This document shows, piece by piece, positions 24,157 through 35,866 of a stretch of DNA of 64,000 bases (positions are counted from its first letter, which is position 1; each line of letters starts with the position of its first letter). Source of the DNA: Panagrolaimus kolymaensis. Lineage: Eukaryota > Nematoda > Chromadorea > Rhabditida > Panagrolaimidae. The notes under the pieces are model-generated. The model was not told the origin of the DNA and searched no databases. It was given only the letters and a program-made list of their open reading frames with translations. Position numbers and translations under genes: made by a program. The stretch lies in contig JAJQJQ010000004.1 of the NCBI GenBank assembly GCA_028622995.1, forward strand, positions 434,001-498,000. Reading direction: 5' to 3'.

Positions 24157-24260
24157 GTTCGATCCAAACGAACACATTCTAAAATTGGAACAATACAGAG
24201 AAGATTAGCATGGCCCCTGCGCAAGGATGACACGCAAATTCGTGAAGCGTTCCAAATTTT
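24157..24260 (+). ncRNA. U6: U6 spliceosomal snRNA
   Basis: The sequence has the U6 5' stem-loop gttcgatccaaacgaac, then the invariant ACAGAGA box within 'caatacagagaagattagc', the AGC triad and the internal stem-loop region 'atggcccctgcgcaaggatg', and the 3' part 'acacgcaaattcgtgaagc' with 'gttcc'. It ends in a T run, the Pol III terminator. Sequence and length (about 104 nt) agree with nematode U6. U6 forms the catalytic core of the spliceosome. It appears intact and functional. Confidence 0.97.
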
Positions 24261-24262
24261 TT
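24258..24262 (+). terminator. Pol III terminator of U6
   Basis: An oligo-T run directly follows the U6 3' end (ccaaattttttgcc). Confidence 0.8.
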
Positions 24263-24545
24263 GCCTTTTTTTACTTGACATTTTTGTAATCAACCTTGAA
24301 AGCTTTAAAATTTATTTTCTGGTTTTTTTTTCAAAAGTTTGCAAATAAATTATGTTGTCGCTTTTTTCATTTAGAAATTAACCTAAATTAAAGCCCATTT
24401 TATTTATAAAAATCTTTCTATTTATGCAGAACCAAATTTATCTTAACATATTATAAATTTTGAAATTAAATGATTAAAGAATGAAGAAACACGCTTTGAG
24501 AACATGGTGGCAAAATAATAGCAAACACATAAGCAGCCTTAATAT

Positions 24546-25482
24546 TTACAATGATGCTGTTGAATTTTGTTCAGTTTTCTTCGCACATACGAGGAACATT
24601 CCATTAACTTCAATTGAATAAATTTTGGGATCATCAACGAGAAGTCCAGCATCTCGAAGGCAATCAATCATAAAATCTTTGGTTATGTACAAGCAGGTGA
24701 ATTTTCTACCGCCAAATGAACACCAAGTTTCCTCGAGTATTCCACCCATAATAAAATATCCTCCAGGAATGACTTGTTCAACCACATTTTTTATGGCGTT
24801 TCCATACTCTTCAAGGGTGTTACAACAATATTCAAGAGTGAAAAATGATATAATTATATCAAAATTTCGTTCAAGTTCTTTGCTACATTGCACTGAAGGT
24901 TGTTCGAAGCAATTGGCATAAAAGATATCTTTAACCTTCACACGTGTAGCTCTTTCAGCTTCAGGTACTTTAGCCCAATCTTGTCCTTCACGGGTTAGCA
25001 TCATTTTGAGAGCGGCACTCCAATCAAAAGTGCTTTCACCATTTTTCCATCGAATAAGTTCATCACGATTTTGGGGAAGATAATCAGCGAGATAAATTTC
25101 ATCTACTTTATCACGAAAGCATGCAGCAGCGTGAATGGTTGGTCCTGCACCAAAATCGAGGAGTCGCTTTCTTTCTGGAAGTCGAGCAACTATGGATGGA
25201 AGAAATGTAAGAACCAATTGCATTGCAGGATCTTCAATTCGAGTGTAAAAATCCTTAAAATTTAATTCATTTCACTATTTGGAACGCATTCTTTTGCCAT
25301 TTTTATAGCTACGAAAAGTAATTATAAAAACTTACATTTAAATAAGCATTAGTATCAAATTCAGTATGAAAATGATCTCGGGTGTAAATAATTTGTTGTT
25401 TTGGTGTTTCTTTTTCATTTACTACGACGGGTTTCTCTTGGATTCCATTAGGCTGTATTGGAACAACAACAATTGTTTCCAT
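24546..25482 (-). CDS. NNMT/PNMT/TEMT-family amine N-methyltransferase (ANMT-like)
   Basis: The exons are 25482-25336 and 25253-24546, giving 284 residues. The family start motif 'DFYTRIEDPAMQLVL' is followed by the SAM-binding motif I 'RLLDFGAGPTIHAA', then 'EIYLADYLPQNRDEL' (acidic loop binding the ribose) and 'FDIIISFFTLEYCC'. The C-terminal part has 'PGGYFIMGGILEETWCSFGG'. These are the hallmarks of the nicotinamide/phenylethanolamine/thioether methyltransferase family, whose nematode members (ANMT) methylate small amines or nicotinamide with SAM in the cytosol. The exact substrate cannot be told. The 3' end faces U6. Confidence 0.9.
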
Positions 25483-27883
25483 TCTTGATTGAATTTATTA
25501 TTAGTTATGTGTTTTGGCACTCAAAAAAATATTATGTCACAAAAATATCAAATTTTCAACCACGTGTGCTTGAAGAAAAAAAGAAGAAGAACGTAAGTGC
25601 TTTTATATATATATGTATTTTCCTCACAAAGAGATAAAGAACCAAGGTAAACTGCTGGAAAAAGTGGCTAAAATGCAATCCTTTCTTTCTTTCATTTTTC
25701 TTTTCTTTAGCTTGTCAAGATAAAAAAAATTGAACGAGAAAAAAAGAAGCTTTCAGTTGATCCATTCTTTAAAGGCGGAGTTTAAAAAAGTAAAGAATAC
25801 TAAGTTTTTAGGGTGCAAGTAAACTAAAAAAAATATATCACCACAAAAGTGAGTGAAGAAAACTTTAAAACGGTTGAAGGAGAAAAAAAAGAGAATCAAA
25901 TCGTTGAAAGAAAGAAAAAGCTTTTTGACGCGGTTTGCGAATGATTTTGAAGAGGAAGCTAGTTAGCGAAGAAGAAGATTGACTCTTGTAAAAGTTGTGT
26001 TATGAGTCAAAGGTCAAACAAACATACAAATAAAAAAGATTTTTAGTTTACATGAAACTTAATCGTAAGAAAATATGAGAGATCACATGATTAACCTATC
26101 ATCGGGATAATAACTCAAAATATGTTTTTTATAAATAGTTTTAATTAAAGGATTAATAGTTTCAAAGCAAATATTAAATTTTTAGCACGAAGATAGATCT
26201 CTTGCAGCTTATTTGAGCTTAAAACCACCGTGATTTGTAATTAGTTAAACTTTGGTTTTAATCGATCAAAAAAATTATTTAAAAAAAAAGCTTGGTTTGA
26301 AAATAAAACCAAGCAGCCACCATGTTCCTGATAATCATCAACAATAACAGCATTGTTTTCTAATATCTTTATATTTCTAAAACGTGAAATATTTTGTAAA
26401 GGTTTTTGTGTTTTGAATTTATTAATGTCGTCAAAGACCAATGAGACACGGTTGGCAGCTGATACTTAAAAAAAACTCCAATTTTTTTTAATCTTTGCTT
26501 CCGCATTCAATTTTTAAAAAAACACAATGAAAAAAGTGTAACATCACATCGCTTTTAATTTTTCTTTTGCACATCTCTTTTAAAGCATCGTAAATTGAAA
26601 TTAGCTTGAATGTTTAATCTCAACCAAACAACGCAACACACAAATAAAATGAAAATGAACCAAATGGTGTTTAATTCCATTAAAGATTTTTAAAAAACAT
26701 TCAACGCCGACGGCGACATTTGTTTTTTGATCCAACCAACAAACAAAAAAAGGAAAGACGCAATTCAATAAGAAATAAATAGGCGAATGTCCGATAATAA
26801 AAATGAAATCGTGTTTCAAGGCTTTACTTCCCTTATAAAGATAAGAGTGAATCCATAATGCTGGTAAATAATAATAAAATGGTAGCTTTTCATCGAAAGA
26901 AGCAAACGAATCGAATCCGCTGCTGCTGTAATCCAAACTTATAAATTTTACACAGCTTCCATTTTTTAGTTTATCTCCTTTTCATTAAATTATAAAACTT
27001 TCTTATTAAGGAGTTTATTGAAACGTCGAATGTTAAACTTTAGTTTTCATTTAGTTAGCAGCCTCCGTTTGACTTCCATTTTTTAATTTATCTCCTTTTT
27101 TTCGGTTATTAAAAGTCTCCATTTCATTTTTCATAGTATATTTTTTCTGCTTATTTTTTTACTAATTAACCCATTCAAATATTACTTTCAATCACTTTTT
27201 TAGTTTTTTTTTTCAAACAAAAAAGTATAAACGAGCTTCATCGTGCAAAAAAAAAAATCACCATCGTCAAGCAGCAACAAAAACTAAGCAAGCAACATTT
27301 GGTTCTTCAAAGGTGCAGCAAGCAAGCGAATAACGTTTTTTGACCGATTACTTCCTTTTTTTTTTTTGCAATTTATTACAATTTCAAAAATATTCATAGA
27401 GCCTTTTGCTTTTCACTCTTCAAGTTAAAATTTTTTTGTTGAGGATTAGTGTAAAAACCCGTGTGACATATATCCATCCATGAAAGCTTTTAAATCGTCA
27501 GTCAATAGCAAGTAGCTAACCATTTGCTTATTCCAACTTTTTTTCCTTACGTTCAAAAAGCAAAAGAGAGGATGACGCAATAATATTTTCCAAACTTGAA
27601 AAGTTTAGTTTAAAATCAACTGATGCTGCTTGTTTTAAAGATCGTCAAGTGGTTTAAAGGGAAAAGGAGAAAGGATGTGGAATACATATAAACATTTATT
27701 TGGAGATTTTAACACATTTTATAAAAATGAAAGAATTAATTTTGAATTAGAAACTTAATAAATGGACTAAAAAATATCTGCATTTTCTTCATCGATCTTT
27801 ATAAAAATCATTTTGTTATTGGTTTTTTTTTCTCTTTCCAATTTTGTTGTTCATCCTTATCTCTTTGAATAATATTTGTTATG
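25483..27883. other. Long intergenic region, 2.4 kb
   Basis: A/T-rich DNA with many poly-A and poly-T runs. Two minus-strand ORFs are visible. 26244-26460 reads like a single terminal exon with an acceptor-like 'tttttaag' before it. 26601-26936 (111 codons, two hydrophobic stretches) has no start context. Neither matches anything I know and no partner exons are visible, so neither is called as a gene. No plus-strand exon encoding the missing PSMD3 N-terminus was seen here. Confidence 0.4.
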
Positions 27884-28128
27884 CTTTAAAGGAACATAGG
27901 TTTTTGATGCCTTTTTGAAAAATTTCGATGACACGCAAACGAAAGTTGAAAAAATCGATACTGGGGCAGCGCGGGAAATTCAAAAAACTTTTTCCGTGCA
28001 ACCTTTTTCATGAGCGTGCAACTTTTTTTTGAATTTGCCGCTCTGCCCCAGACTCATTTTTTCTAACTTTCGCTTGTGTGTCATCGAAATTTTTCAAAAA
28101 GGCATCAAAAACCTATGTTCCTTTAAAG
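27884..28128. mobile_element. Palindromic MITE-like element
   Basis: A 245-bp near-perfect inverted repeat. The arms are about 115 bp and start ctttaaaggaacataggttt on the left and the reverse complement on the right, closing on a short centre around 'cctttttcatgagcg'. The inner arms carry 'ctggggcag', mirrored as 'ctgccccag'. Both ends carry TTTAAA, compatible with TTAA or TTTAAA target duplication as made by piggyBac-like or related transposases. There is no coding capacity. It lies 134 bp upstream of the PSMD3 splice acceptor. Confidence 0.85.
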
Positions 28129-28260
28129 TCCATGTATGATTTTCTTACTTTTCCAAAAAGCATTTCTATGTAATTTCGCGTCTTTTCACAATGATTATTT
28201 GCGCTATGTTAATTTTCTATGCCTTATTTTGATGTCGAATCTCATTTTTCATCAGTTCAT

Positions 28261-28267
28261 TTTTCAG
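28261..28267 (+). promoter_or_regulatory. Splice acceptor before the PSMD3 ATG
   Basis: The acceptor 'tttttcag' ends at 28267 and the first usable ATG is at 28288. It may accept a spliced leader or an unseen upstream coding exon. Confidence 0.5.
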
Positions 28268-28287
28268 TTCCATCAACACAAAAAGCA

Positions 28288-29605
28288 ATGGAAGTGCCTA
28301 TGGAAGTGGACAAACCAGAATCTGGTGGCTCTCGATCTCCTCGTGCTAAACGTCGACCTACGACAACTCCATACAAAGGTAGTAATGCTGAAGTGGAATG
28401 CTACAACCAACTCATCGTCATGCTTCGTCTCATCGATCAAGGAAAACTCGTGGAAAGTGCTGCTTGTATCAAGAATTACATTGCCAAAATCGACAAATAT
28501 GAAGATCGTTCATTAGATCCTTTCTTAGCTAAAGGATTCTTCTATATGACCTTGGTAGCTGAACGTGAAAACAAAATCTCTGATCTTCGGGGATATCTCA
28601 GCAGTCGACTTCGTATTGCAACTTTAAGAAATCAAGCTCATACCGTTGCTGTTCTTATTGTGTGTCTTCTTCGTGTTCTCCTGTTGACAAAGAACTTCTC
28701 TGGTGCATCCAAACTTCTTACAAAGGTCACTTTCCCTGAATCTGCCAACAACAATGATCTTGCTCGCTTCTTATACTATCAAGGACGTATCAAAGCTATT
28801 GAACTTGACTATAATGGTGCTTCACAATTCTTCCATCAAGCTCTTCGTAAAGCTCCTACAGATGCTGCTGTTGGTTTTAAGCAAAATGTTCATAAATGGA
28901 TGGTCGTCATTCAATTATTGCAAGGTCTTATTCCTGAACGAAGCATTTTCCGTGTTGCTGCTTACAAGAAACCCTTGGCGCCTTACTTGGAACTTTCTCA
29001 TGGTATGTTTTCTTACTCTTTATAGTTTTAACATTATTTATCTTATAGCTGTACGAGTTGGTGATAGCATTCAATTCAACAAAATTCTCGAAAGATGTAA
29101 GCCTGTCTTCACCAAAGATGAAACCATCACTCTTATTGTTCGTTTACGTCAAAATGTTATCAAGACAGCAATTCGTCAAATTTCTCTTGGTTATTCACGA
29201 ATTTCAATCAAAGAAATTGCTCGCAAACTTGCTGTATGTTTAACTTTTTTACTCTTTTTATTCATCTTATCTTTCGTTTTATAGCTTTCATCAACATCTG
29301 AAGCTGAATACATGGTCACAAAGGCGATTAAAGAAGGTACCATTGATGCAATCGTCTCATTTGATACAACTGCTGATGATCGTTATATGCAAACTGTTGA
29401 AGCTGAAAACATTTACCGCTCAACTGAACCTCAATTTAGCTATGATGAACGTATCAAACACTGTCTTCTCCTGCACAATCAAGCGGTCAAGGCTTTTCGT
29501 TTCCCATCTGATAAATCAAAAATTGAAATTGAAACAGCTGAACAACAACGTGAACGTGAAATAATGGAACTCATCATGGCAGAAGACGAGGATGAGGATT
29601 ACTAA
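28288..29605 (+). CDS. PSMD3: 26S proteasome regulatory subunit PSMD3/Rpn3, N-terminally short
   Basis: The exons are 28288-29002, 29049-29233 and 29285-29605, giving 406 residues. TPR-like helices lead into the PCI domain: 'ATLRNQAHTVAVLIVCLLR', 'FPESANNNDLARFLYYQGR', 'KAPTDAAVGFKQNVHKW', 'LIVRLRQNVIKTAIRQIS', 'YSRISIKEIARKL' and an acidic end DEDEDY. All match Rpn3, a scaffold of the proteasome lid. The family usually has about 500-535 residues. Here roughly the first 100-130 residues (upstream of the region equivalent to human EPMDTE) are missing, and no exon for them is visible upstream, where the MITE lies. Either a distant exon exists or the N-terminus is lost. Confidence 0.93.
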
Positions 29606-30435
29606 TTTAACTTAATATTTGTGCATTTATTATTCTTGTCTTTTGTCTGTGTTTCATGTCTTTTGTCTGTGTTTCTAATGTGGAATAAATAGTTTTATTT
29701 ATTTAATGTTTTGGTTTTTTTTTACTTTTTTTGCAAGAGAATTTTCGAGTTTTAGTATTGACATAAAAATTGCTTTTACTTTCATCTTTCTTGATTTAAA
29801 AAGGTGTTAAAGTGACATTTTACGGCCATTCCAAGGCTACTACTGCCCACTTGCTTCTAGTCTATTTTTTATGAATGCTCTCACTGATGTTACAGAGAAG
29901 ATTGGTGGTGTTGAAGGTTGTTGCTTTATGGTCAAGCAGCAATCAAAGGGTTCTTTTTTGTCGATAGTAAAATTAAAAAAGGGATAAATTACAAAATTAT
30001 AAAAATATTATCACTGGTTTTTCAGACGTTGCAAAAAAAAAATATGCGGAAAGGCGTTTTACGTTCCGGTTTCCGGAATGAATTGATATGTGGCGCCATT
30101 AAAACCAGTATTTTATTCTTGAAAGTGATTTTTGTACCAACTAAAAGTAAATCATTTTTTTTATTAAAAATGTTTAAACTTTAAAACTAAAATAATTTTC
30201 TTGCAACTCTTATGACGCTAAAGTTTTTCTTGCTTTGAATAAGAAAAAAAAATGGATGAATTCTTTGTTGTTTGTTGAAAGACGAAAATCTTTAAAAAAA
30301 ATGGAACCACGAAAAAAATGTTTGACCTGTATTTCCGGTCAATGGAAATTGCAAAAAAGGGTTGTTGAGTAAAAAAAAATAAATTAATAGACATTATTGT
30401 TAATGACCTCGGCGCCGCCTATTTTTTTTTAAAAT
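29606..30435. other. Intergenic region after PSMD3
   Basis: Contains the PSMD3 poly(A) signal (aataaa near 29685) preceded by a duplicated 'tcttttgtctgtgtttc'. No convincing gene. Confidence 0.5.
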
Positions 30436-30652
30436 TCATTCTTCAAGATGACCTTGGCCGTAGGGAATGATGGGTACAAAAGCTTCAACAAAAGCCTGGT
30501 AAATGGCCTAAAAACTTTAGATTTTTATAGGTTTTTTAATTTAGGTACCTGCTTTCATTTACACATGCTTTTTGGTAATAAAGATTAGGGTAACCCATGA
30601 CTTTAGCTTTAACAAGGCTCAATGTGTTTTTGCTTTGAGAAATGGTTGACAT
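30436..30652 (-). CDS. Putative two-exon 53-residue protein
   Basis: The exons are 30652-30563 and 30507-30436, phase 0, too short for ordinary ORF searches. Exon 1 runs from ATG to ...YYQKAC with donor gtaaat. Exon 2 begins after 'gtttttag' and encodes ...AFVEAFVPIIPYGQGHLEE and a stop. A second in-phase acceptor (taccag) would drop four residues. Codon choice (GAA, GCT, GTT) matches neighbouring genes. It has no signal peptide or clear membrane span. I do not recognise it; it could be a tiny mitochondrial or accessory subunit, a fragment, or chance. Confidence 0.4.
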
Positions 30653-31332
30653 GTTTTTTTACATAATTTTCGCTAATTCAATGATTTTGGAAGCTCGGAT
30701 TCATATAATTCTAACCAATTAACTAAACTAAAGTTTATTAATACAAACTCATCCGCTATATTTTCCATGGTTTAATTTTCACATAGTTTTTGTCTTCAAC
30801 AATTTATTTTTAATTTTAAAAAAGCTTTTCATCATGAGTATTAATTATTTTGCTCACCAAAGATAAAAACTTTTAACATTATTTGAGTCCAATCAATCCA
30901 TTTCAATTTTTTTTCTTCTCAAATTTTAAACCGTGATCTTTTTTTCAAAATTGAAAAGCTGTCAAGTTGGAACTTTTTCGGTTGTGGCTGATGCTTCGTC
31001 ATTGATAAAAAAAAAGTCTAATCATATTTTGTGTCGGAAGTTGGATTTTTTTTTAGCCATCAAACATTGTTTTTTTTCTATTTATTGCAAAAAGTCAAAG
31101 GGCAAAATAAATGTTGGAGCACAAAAGCAAGCAACTGCTGCCAAAGCCTGCCTGTTGATTTTTTTTCTCTGCAAAAATTAAAGCCGGGCCATTTGTTTTT
31201 AAAAGCTCACGTCGTTTTGAATGAATGATAAAAAAAAAATCAATCAGTAAAATATATTTTATAAATATTTTTTTAGCGCTTCATTTTTTTGCGATCATTC
31301 AATTTGGGTCCCACTAAAGCAGCTGAACAAAA
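30653..31332. other. Intergenic region upstream of the MIG-18-like gene
   Basis: A/T-rich, with overlapping low-quality ORFs around 30933-31228 only. Presumed promoter region. Confidence 0.5.
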
Positions 31333-32824
31333 ATGAACTTTTTGATCTTTTTGGTTGCTTTTGTAATTGCACAAGTTCAAGCTTGTCGACATGGCGGTGG
31401 CACATTTGTTAATGGACAAGAATGGGTTAGTTAAAAATTAATGATAAAAACTTTCCAAACTAATAAACAATACTATCAATGATTTTAGAAGGAACGAGAC
31501 GCCTTCATTATGCGTTGCACCATTCACGATAATGGTTCATGGAAAACTGAAGTCGTAGCTTGTCTTGCACCAAATGGAAATAAAATTCTCATTAATTCTT
31601 CCCTTGATGATGGTAATGATCAATGGAAATGTTCCATGAATGAACGGGGCATGGTTACTCTCGTTCAAGGTGCAAATCCCAATGCTAAATGTGATGGACA
31701 TGAAGTTGGCTCACGATGGCAAGAAAAATCTTTTGAACTTGAATGTTTATCCGGTGGAATTCGTAAATTGCGTTCTTGCGTAACTGAAGAAGGTCAACGC
31801 ATTCCTGTTAATGGTTCCAAAGAAGTTAATGGATTTGTTCTCGTTTGCCAATCATTCCCCAATGGCACCGTATCATTCCATGGACAAAAAACCATTAAAG
31901 CTCCTAAAGTTTTTGGTGGCTCTCAAACCATAGTTCAATGCACCGATGAACAAAATGGCGAACGTAAAGTTGGTGAATATTGGGTTGAAAATCATCGCTT
32001 CAATAAAACTTGTCGGGCTAACGGCGCAGTTGAAGTTGTTAATTGTATTTCAAAAGATGGAGTTCAAATTCCACTTAATCGTAAAATTGTTCAAGGTGGT
32101 TCTCGATACACGTAAGTTTTTTTTTGTTGGGCCTTAGTTAGTTGTAAAAAATTTGGCCATGTTTGTTTTATGGATGAATTTTTCCAACAAAAAATTTGCA
32201 TTTCAAGATACTTTATTATTTTTTTTATGGGATCTTAAATTGACCCTTTTTGTATTGAACCCTTTCAGTAGTTTGTTTGCATACTTTGATATCAAAAAAA
32301 TCAAAATGCAAAGAAGGCGTTTCATTTTCATTACCCTTTTTTTCTGACCACTTTCTTCAAGAAAAAAAGTTGTCTGAACATGCAAAGTTGCAATACTTTT
32401 CCAATAAGTCTGCGGGGTTTCAAGGCTTTTCACGAATTTTCTTGGAAAAAAAATCGCATCAATCATCCATCAAAAGAAAAAAAGAACTTAGTGTTTTTCT
32501 TCCTTTTCACTTTTTCTTTCTTTTGCTTTGCCACCACCTCTTCAAAATTCAATCGTGAATGATCACGTCCTTTTTTTCATCTTCCTTATCTTTGACCCTT
32601 ATAAACACACACTTAAAAAAATTTTCTAAGCAGCTTAAAAGATTTTCTTTTCTATGCTATCCTTAAAAAAGCAACACATCTAAAAAATTTTTTTGATGAT
32701 TCAATTTTTTGTATGCAAACAAATGATACTTTTTTTTTTCAGATGTGAAATGACTAAACAAGGTACCATTCGATTCTCAGCTGCTCCAGTTGATGAAAAG
32801 AAGCTCCGCAAATTCTTTATCTAA
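31333..32824 (+). CDS. Secreted MIG-18-like protein with fibronectin type I-like repeats
   Basis: The exons are 31333-31425, 31489-32111 and 32743-32824, giving 265 residues. An N-terminal signal peptide (MNFLIFLVAFVIAQVQA) is followed by three or four repeats, each with the pattern G..W.....F...C...G.....CV/L...G..IP.N. Examples are 'NGQEWKERDAFIMRC' with 'GSWKTEVVACL', 'GSRWQEKSFELEC' and 'GEYWVENHRFNKTC'. This pattern is that of the 'abnormal cell migration protein 18-like fibronectin type I' domain of nematodes, found in secreted matrix factors guiding gonad cell migration in C. elegans. The role here is inferred. The last intron is 631 nt, the longest in the window's genes. Confidence 0.85.
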
Positions 32825-33425
32825 AGAAATTTGAAACAAAACAAAAAAGTTTATTTTTAAATTTTAATAATTATGAGTTGGTCTCAATTTTTCTTTACCT
32901 TTCTTGTCTCTTTTTTAATCGCCTAGTTTTTTCTTTTAAAAAACACTAACTTCTTCCCGATGATTATTTTTTAGCCCAAAAGTTTTTTTTCTCAACAACT
33001 CCACGAAATTGATTTTCGTGTTATTTACTTTTTCCTAAACATTTTTACCACTTTTTTTAACAAATCTTTGTGTATTTTAATAATAACAAAAACAACAACC
33101 ACATGAAAAAGCAATCAAAAGTAATAAAACATCTAACAAAAAAGCCACTGCTTTTTGATTGTTTTACAAAATTTAAAGCCCAGAATTGCAATTTTACTCT
33201 TCTTTTCATTTTTTTTGGAAAGTAACTTTTTTTAAACTATTTCTTTAAGAAACCACTTTCATTTTTTATGTTGTTAATAACGAATTTTAAAGTTTAAACA
33301 TATAAAAATAAATAATAACACGTTTTCATTTCTTTGTTTTTTTCACTCGGGAATAATGCTTAACACATTCAAAAAGAAAAAAAGGAATACAAATATGCAA
33401 AGGATACAATAATTATCAAGTTCAA
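32825..33425. other. Convergent intergenic region
   Basis: Lies between the convergent MIG-18-like and CUB genes. It contains 3' UTR-like A/T-rich DNA with aataaa/aataat signals, and no gene. Confidence 0.5.
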
Positions 33426-35020
33426 TCACTTTTTAAGATTAATATGTATTGGAATATCCACATTTTGGGTTTCATCTTGAATTTCATATTTCAAGCTATA
33501 TCCTGCTCCTTCTTGAGTTGCATCCGAAACAAATTCAACATAAATATATCCTTTGCTTGATTTATATGTACTTCCCATAACCGAAACTCCACTCATTCTG
33601 GAAGGACTAAATTAAATTTAAATTTATTTTTTGACAAATATCCTTACTCCATCATTAAATCAGCTGAATTATTAAATCCATCATAAAGTCGTAAATGATC
33701 GCAGCATGGTTCAGTATCAAAGAATTCCATCGTGAGAGTTACTTGTCCAACACCATTTCCAATTAAATAAGTGCAATCTGTGTTGGGTAGATAAGGTTCA
33801 GGGAAATTAGGAGATACAATGGCGCCAAATGGTTCAGTAAAATTGGAGGAACATTGATATTGTGGATATGTGCCAGGATCTGCAAGTTTTGCTAAAACGT
33901 TTTACAAACTTTGCCCCAAAATTGTTATAACAAATGTTGCACAATTTTTCTGTGATTTTTTATTCGGCTAATGACTTTTTTTAAATAACGTTAGAAAATG
34001 GATGTGTGTGGTAATGCTTTTATTGGAAGGGATAGGTTGCAGAGATGTACGGTAAAAGTTGTATTTTCCAAAAATTTAGTGGCCATTGTCATCGATTTTT
34101 CGCTGTTCCATCTCAAGCAATTTTTTTTTCGCATGTTAGCAGCTGATGACAAAAAAAGAAGATTATTAGAGCAAAACCCGGAAAATATCAAGAGGATTGG
34201 AATAAAAAAAAAGGCGAGTAAAACATAAAAATGTCAAAACCGGAATAAAATGCACGATGCTTGTGTTTGGAAATTGTTGTAAGATGTTTGTGTTTTAAAA
34301 GCAAAAAATAAAACATACTATCTTGAGCTTGAAAAACAGCATAAAAACCTTGATAATTTAAGTTTTGATCAGATGTAAATAGAATTTTCATTATATTTGA
34401 GCCATTTGTTGAAATGCTTTTGGTTGACATGTTTCCAGAAAATCTAGAAATAATATGAAATTGGTGGATTTTGTAATAAAAATTAAAAATATTTGCTATT
34501 AAGAAAATAACAATTTCAATTTTAGAATTCTAGTACACACAAAATAAAGTTTTAAAAAAATATATGAAAAGCCAAATTAAATTGCAATGTAAAAAAGGCT
34601 CACTTTTGTAAAAGCAAATCTTCTTCCTGTGGTCCATTATAAACATAAACCGCATCGCAACAAGGTTCAACTTCGAAAATTTCAAAAACGACTGTAATAG
34701 TTTTATCCAAAGTTGTCTAAAATATTTCATCATCTCTAGTATGTGCTGAAGCAAGCCAAAAATTAATTTACCTGAATCAAATAAGTACAATTGGAATTGG
34801 AAGGATATTTTCCAGGAAAATTTGGAGAATAAAGCCTTCCAGATGTTGCATCATTATCATATTCAACTGAAGGGCAATTTACATCTGTGCCATATAATGG
34901 TGGAACATATTTAATGGAGAGTCCATTACCATTTTTGTTTTTTAAGTTTGATGGTAAAGCATGTGCCAAAAGTACCGTAACCAAAAGAAATACAAAGAAG
35001 ACATTTCCGAAACTCTTCAT
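33426..35020 (-). CDS. Secreted protein with two CUB domains
   Basis: The exons are 35020-34772, 34716-34604, 34443-34319, 33891-33648 and 33606-33426, giving 303 residues. The start was chosen so that a signal peptide (KSFGNVFFVFLLVTVLLAHA) leads. CUB 1 has 'LYSPNFPGKYPSNSNCTYLI' and 'EVEPCCDAVYVYNG'. CUB 2 has 'IVSPNFPEPYLPNTDCTYLI' and 'EPCCDHLRLYDG'. CUB domains are extracellular beta-sandwich binding modules, often calcium-dependent. Both repeats carry the unusual CC pair. Intron positions repeat between the two domains, showing internal duplication. It is related to the one-CUB gene at 39305. Confidence 0.9.
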
Positions 35021-35866
35021 TATTTTGGTACTGAAGAGTCTTAAACTTTTAAGGAATTTTAAAAGTGATAAATAAAAATAAGTCCTTTTTCTTTCTCTTC
35101 CTTTCTTGAATGCTTCGCACACACGAACAAAAAAAAAACAATGAAGAAATATAAAAGCGGATGAACTCTGAGTTATCAAATATTTGACAATAAAAAAAAT
35201 GTGTGAAAGAAGCCAAACTCATAGACAAGGTGGAGCTCTTCTTCGTTGCCTTTTATTTTCATCTTCACGCATTTATTTCCGCATTTATTTTTTCAAATTC
35301 TTTCATTTTTTGTCATAAATCAAACAAAACCATTTCCAATAAATATGTATGAATTGCCAATGACGGAATCAACGCCAATTTTCAAAGAGTTTTAACCTTT
35401 ATGCTAACATTGACTTTTATCCGATGCAGATGTTCAAACTTTGAAATCTCCAAAAAATCATGACCTTTTTGTTGTTCATCATTTTTGGAAGTGGAAATAA
35501 AAGGTAAACAAAGATATTTCATTTATTAAATATAAATTATGAAGTTTCATGGTGGAAAAATGAATGAAAAGGTTGATGCTGCTCATTGAATCATTCGCAA
35601 AAAATTCATAAATAATCAAAAAAATGATCCAAATCAAGATATGATAAACTCTAGGGAAAATCATAAATTCAAGCGTTTCTTGAAAATTTGCTTGAAAGTA
35701 ATCTTTCTATCAACTACTACCGTATCTAAACATAAAATCTTTGTCCATCTCTCACAAAAAAGCAAACACAAAGATCAAACAAAAAACATTTATTATACAG
35801 AACATAAACATGAAAACAAAATTAAAACAAGTTGAGAAAAAAAAGTCAAGTCAAATCAGAAAATTT
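35021..35866. other. Intergenic region between the CUB gene and the orphan gene
   Basis: A/T-rich, with promoter space for the CUB gene (minus strand). A plus-oriented 'tataaaagcgg' at about 35150 has no matching gene. Nothing else is supported. Confidence 0.5.

Noticed and set aside
24093..24293. 66-codon minus-strand ORF over U6
   Set aside because: It is the reverse complement of the conserved U6 RNA gene.
26601..26936. 111-codon minus-strand ORF
   Set aside because: Hydrophobic stretches only, no splice context, no recognisable family and A/T-rich composition; could be real but unsupported.
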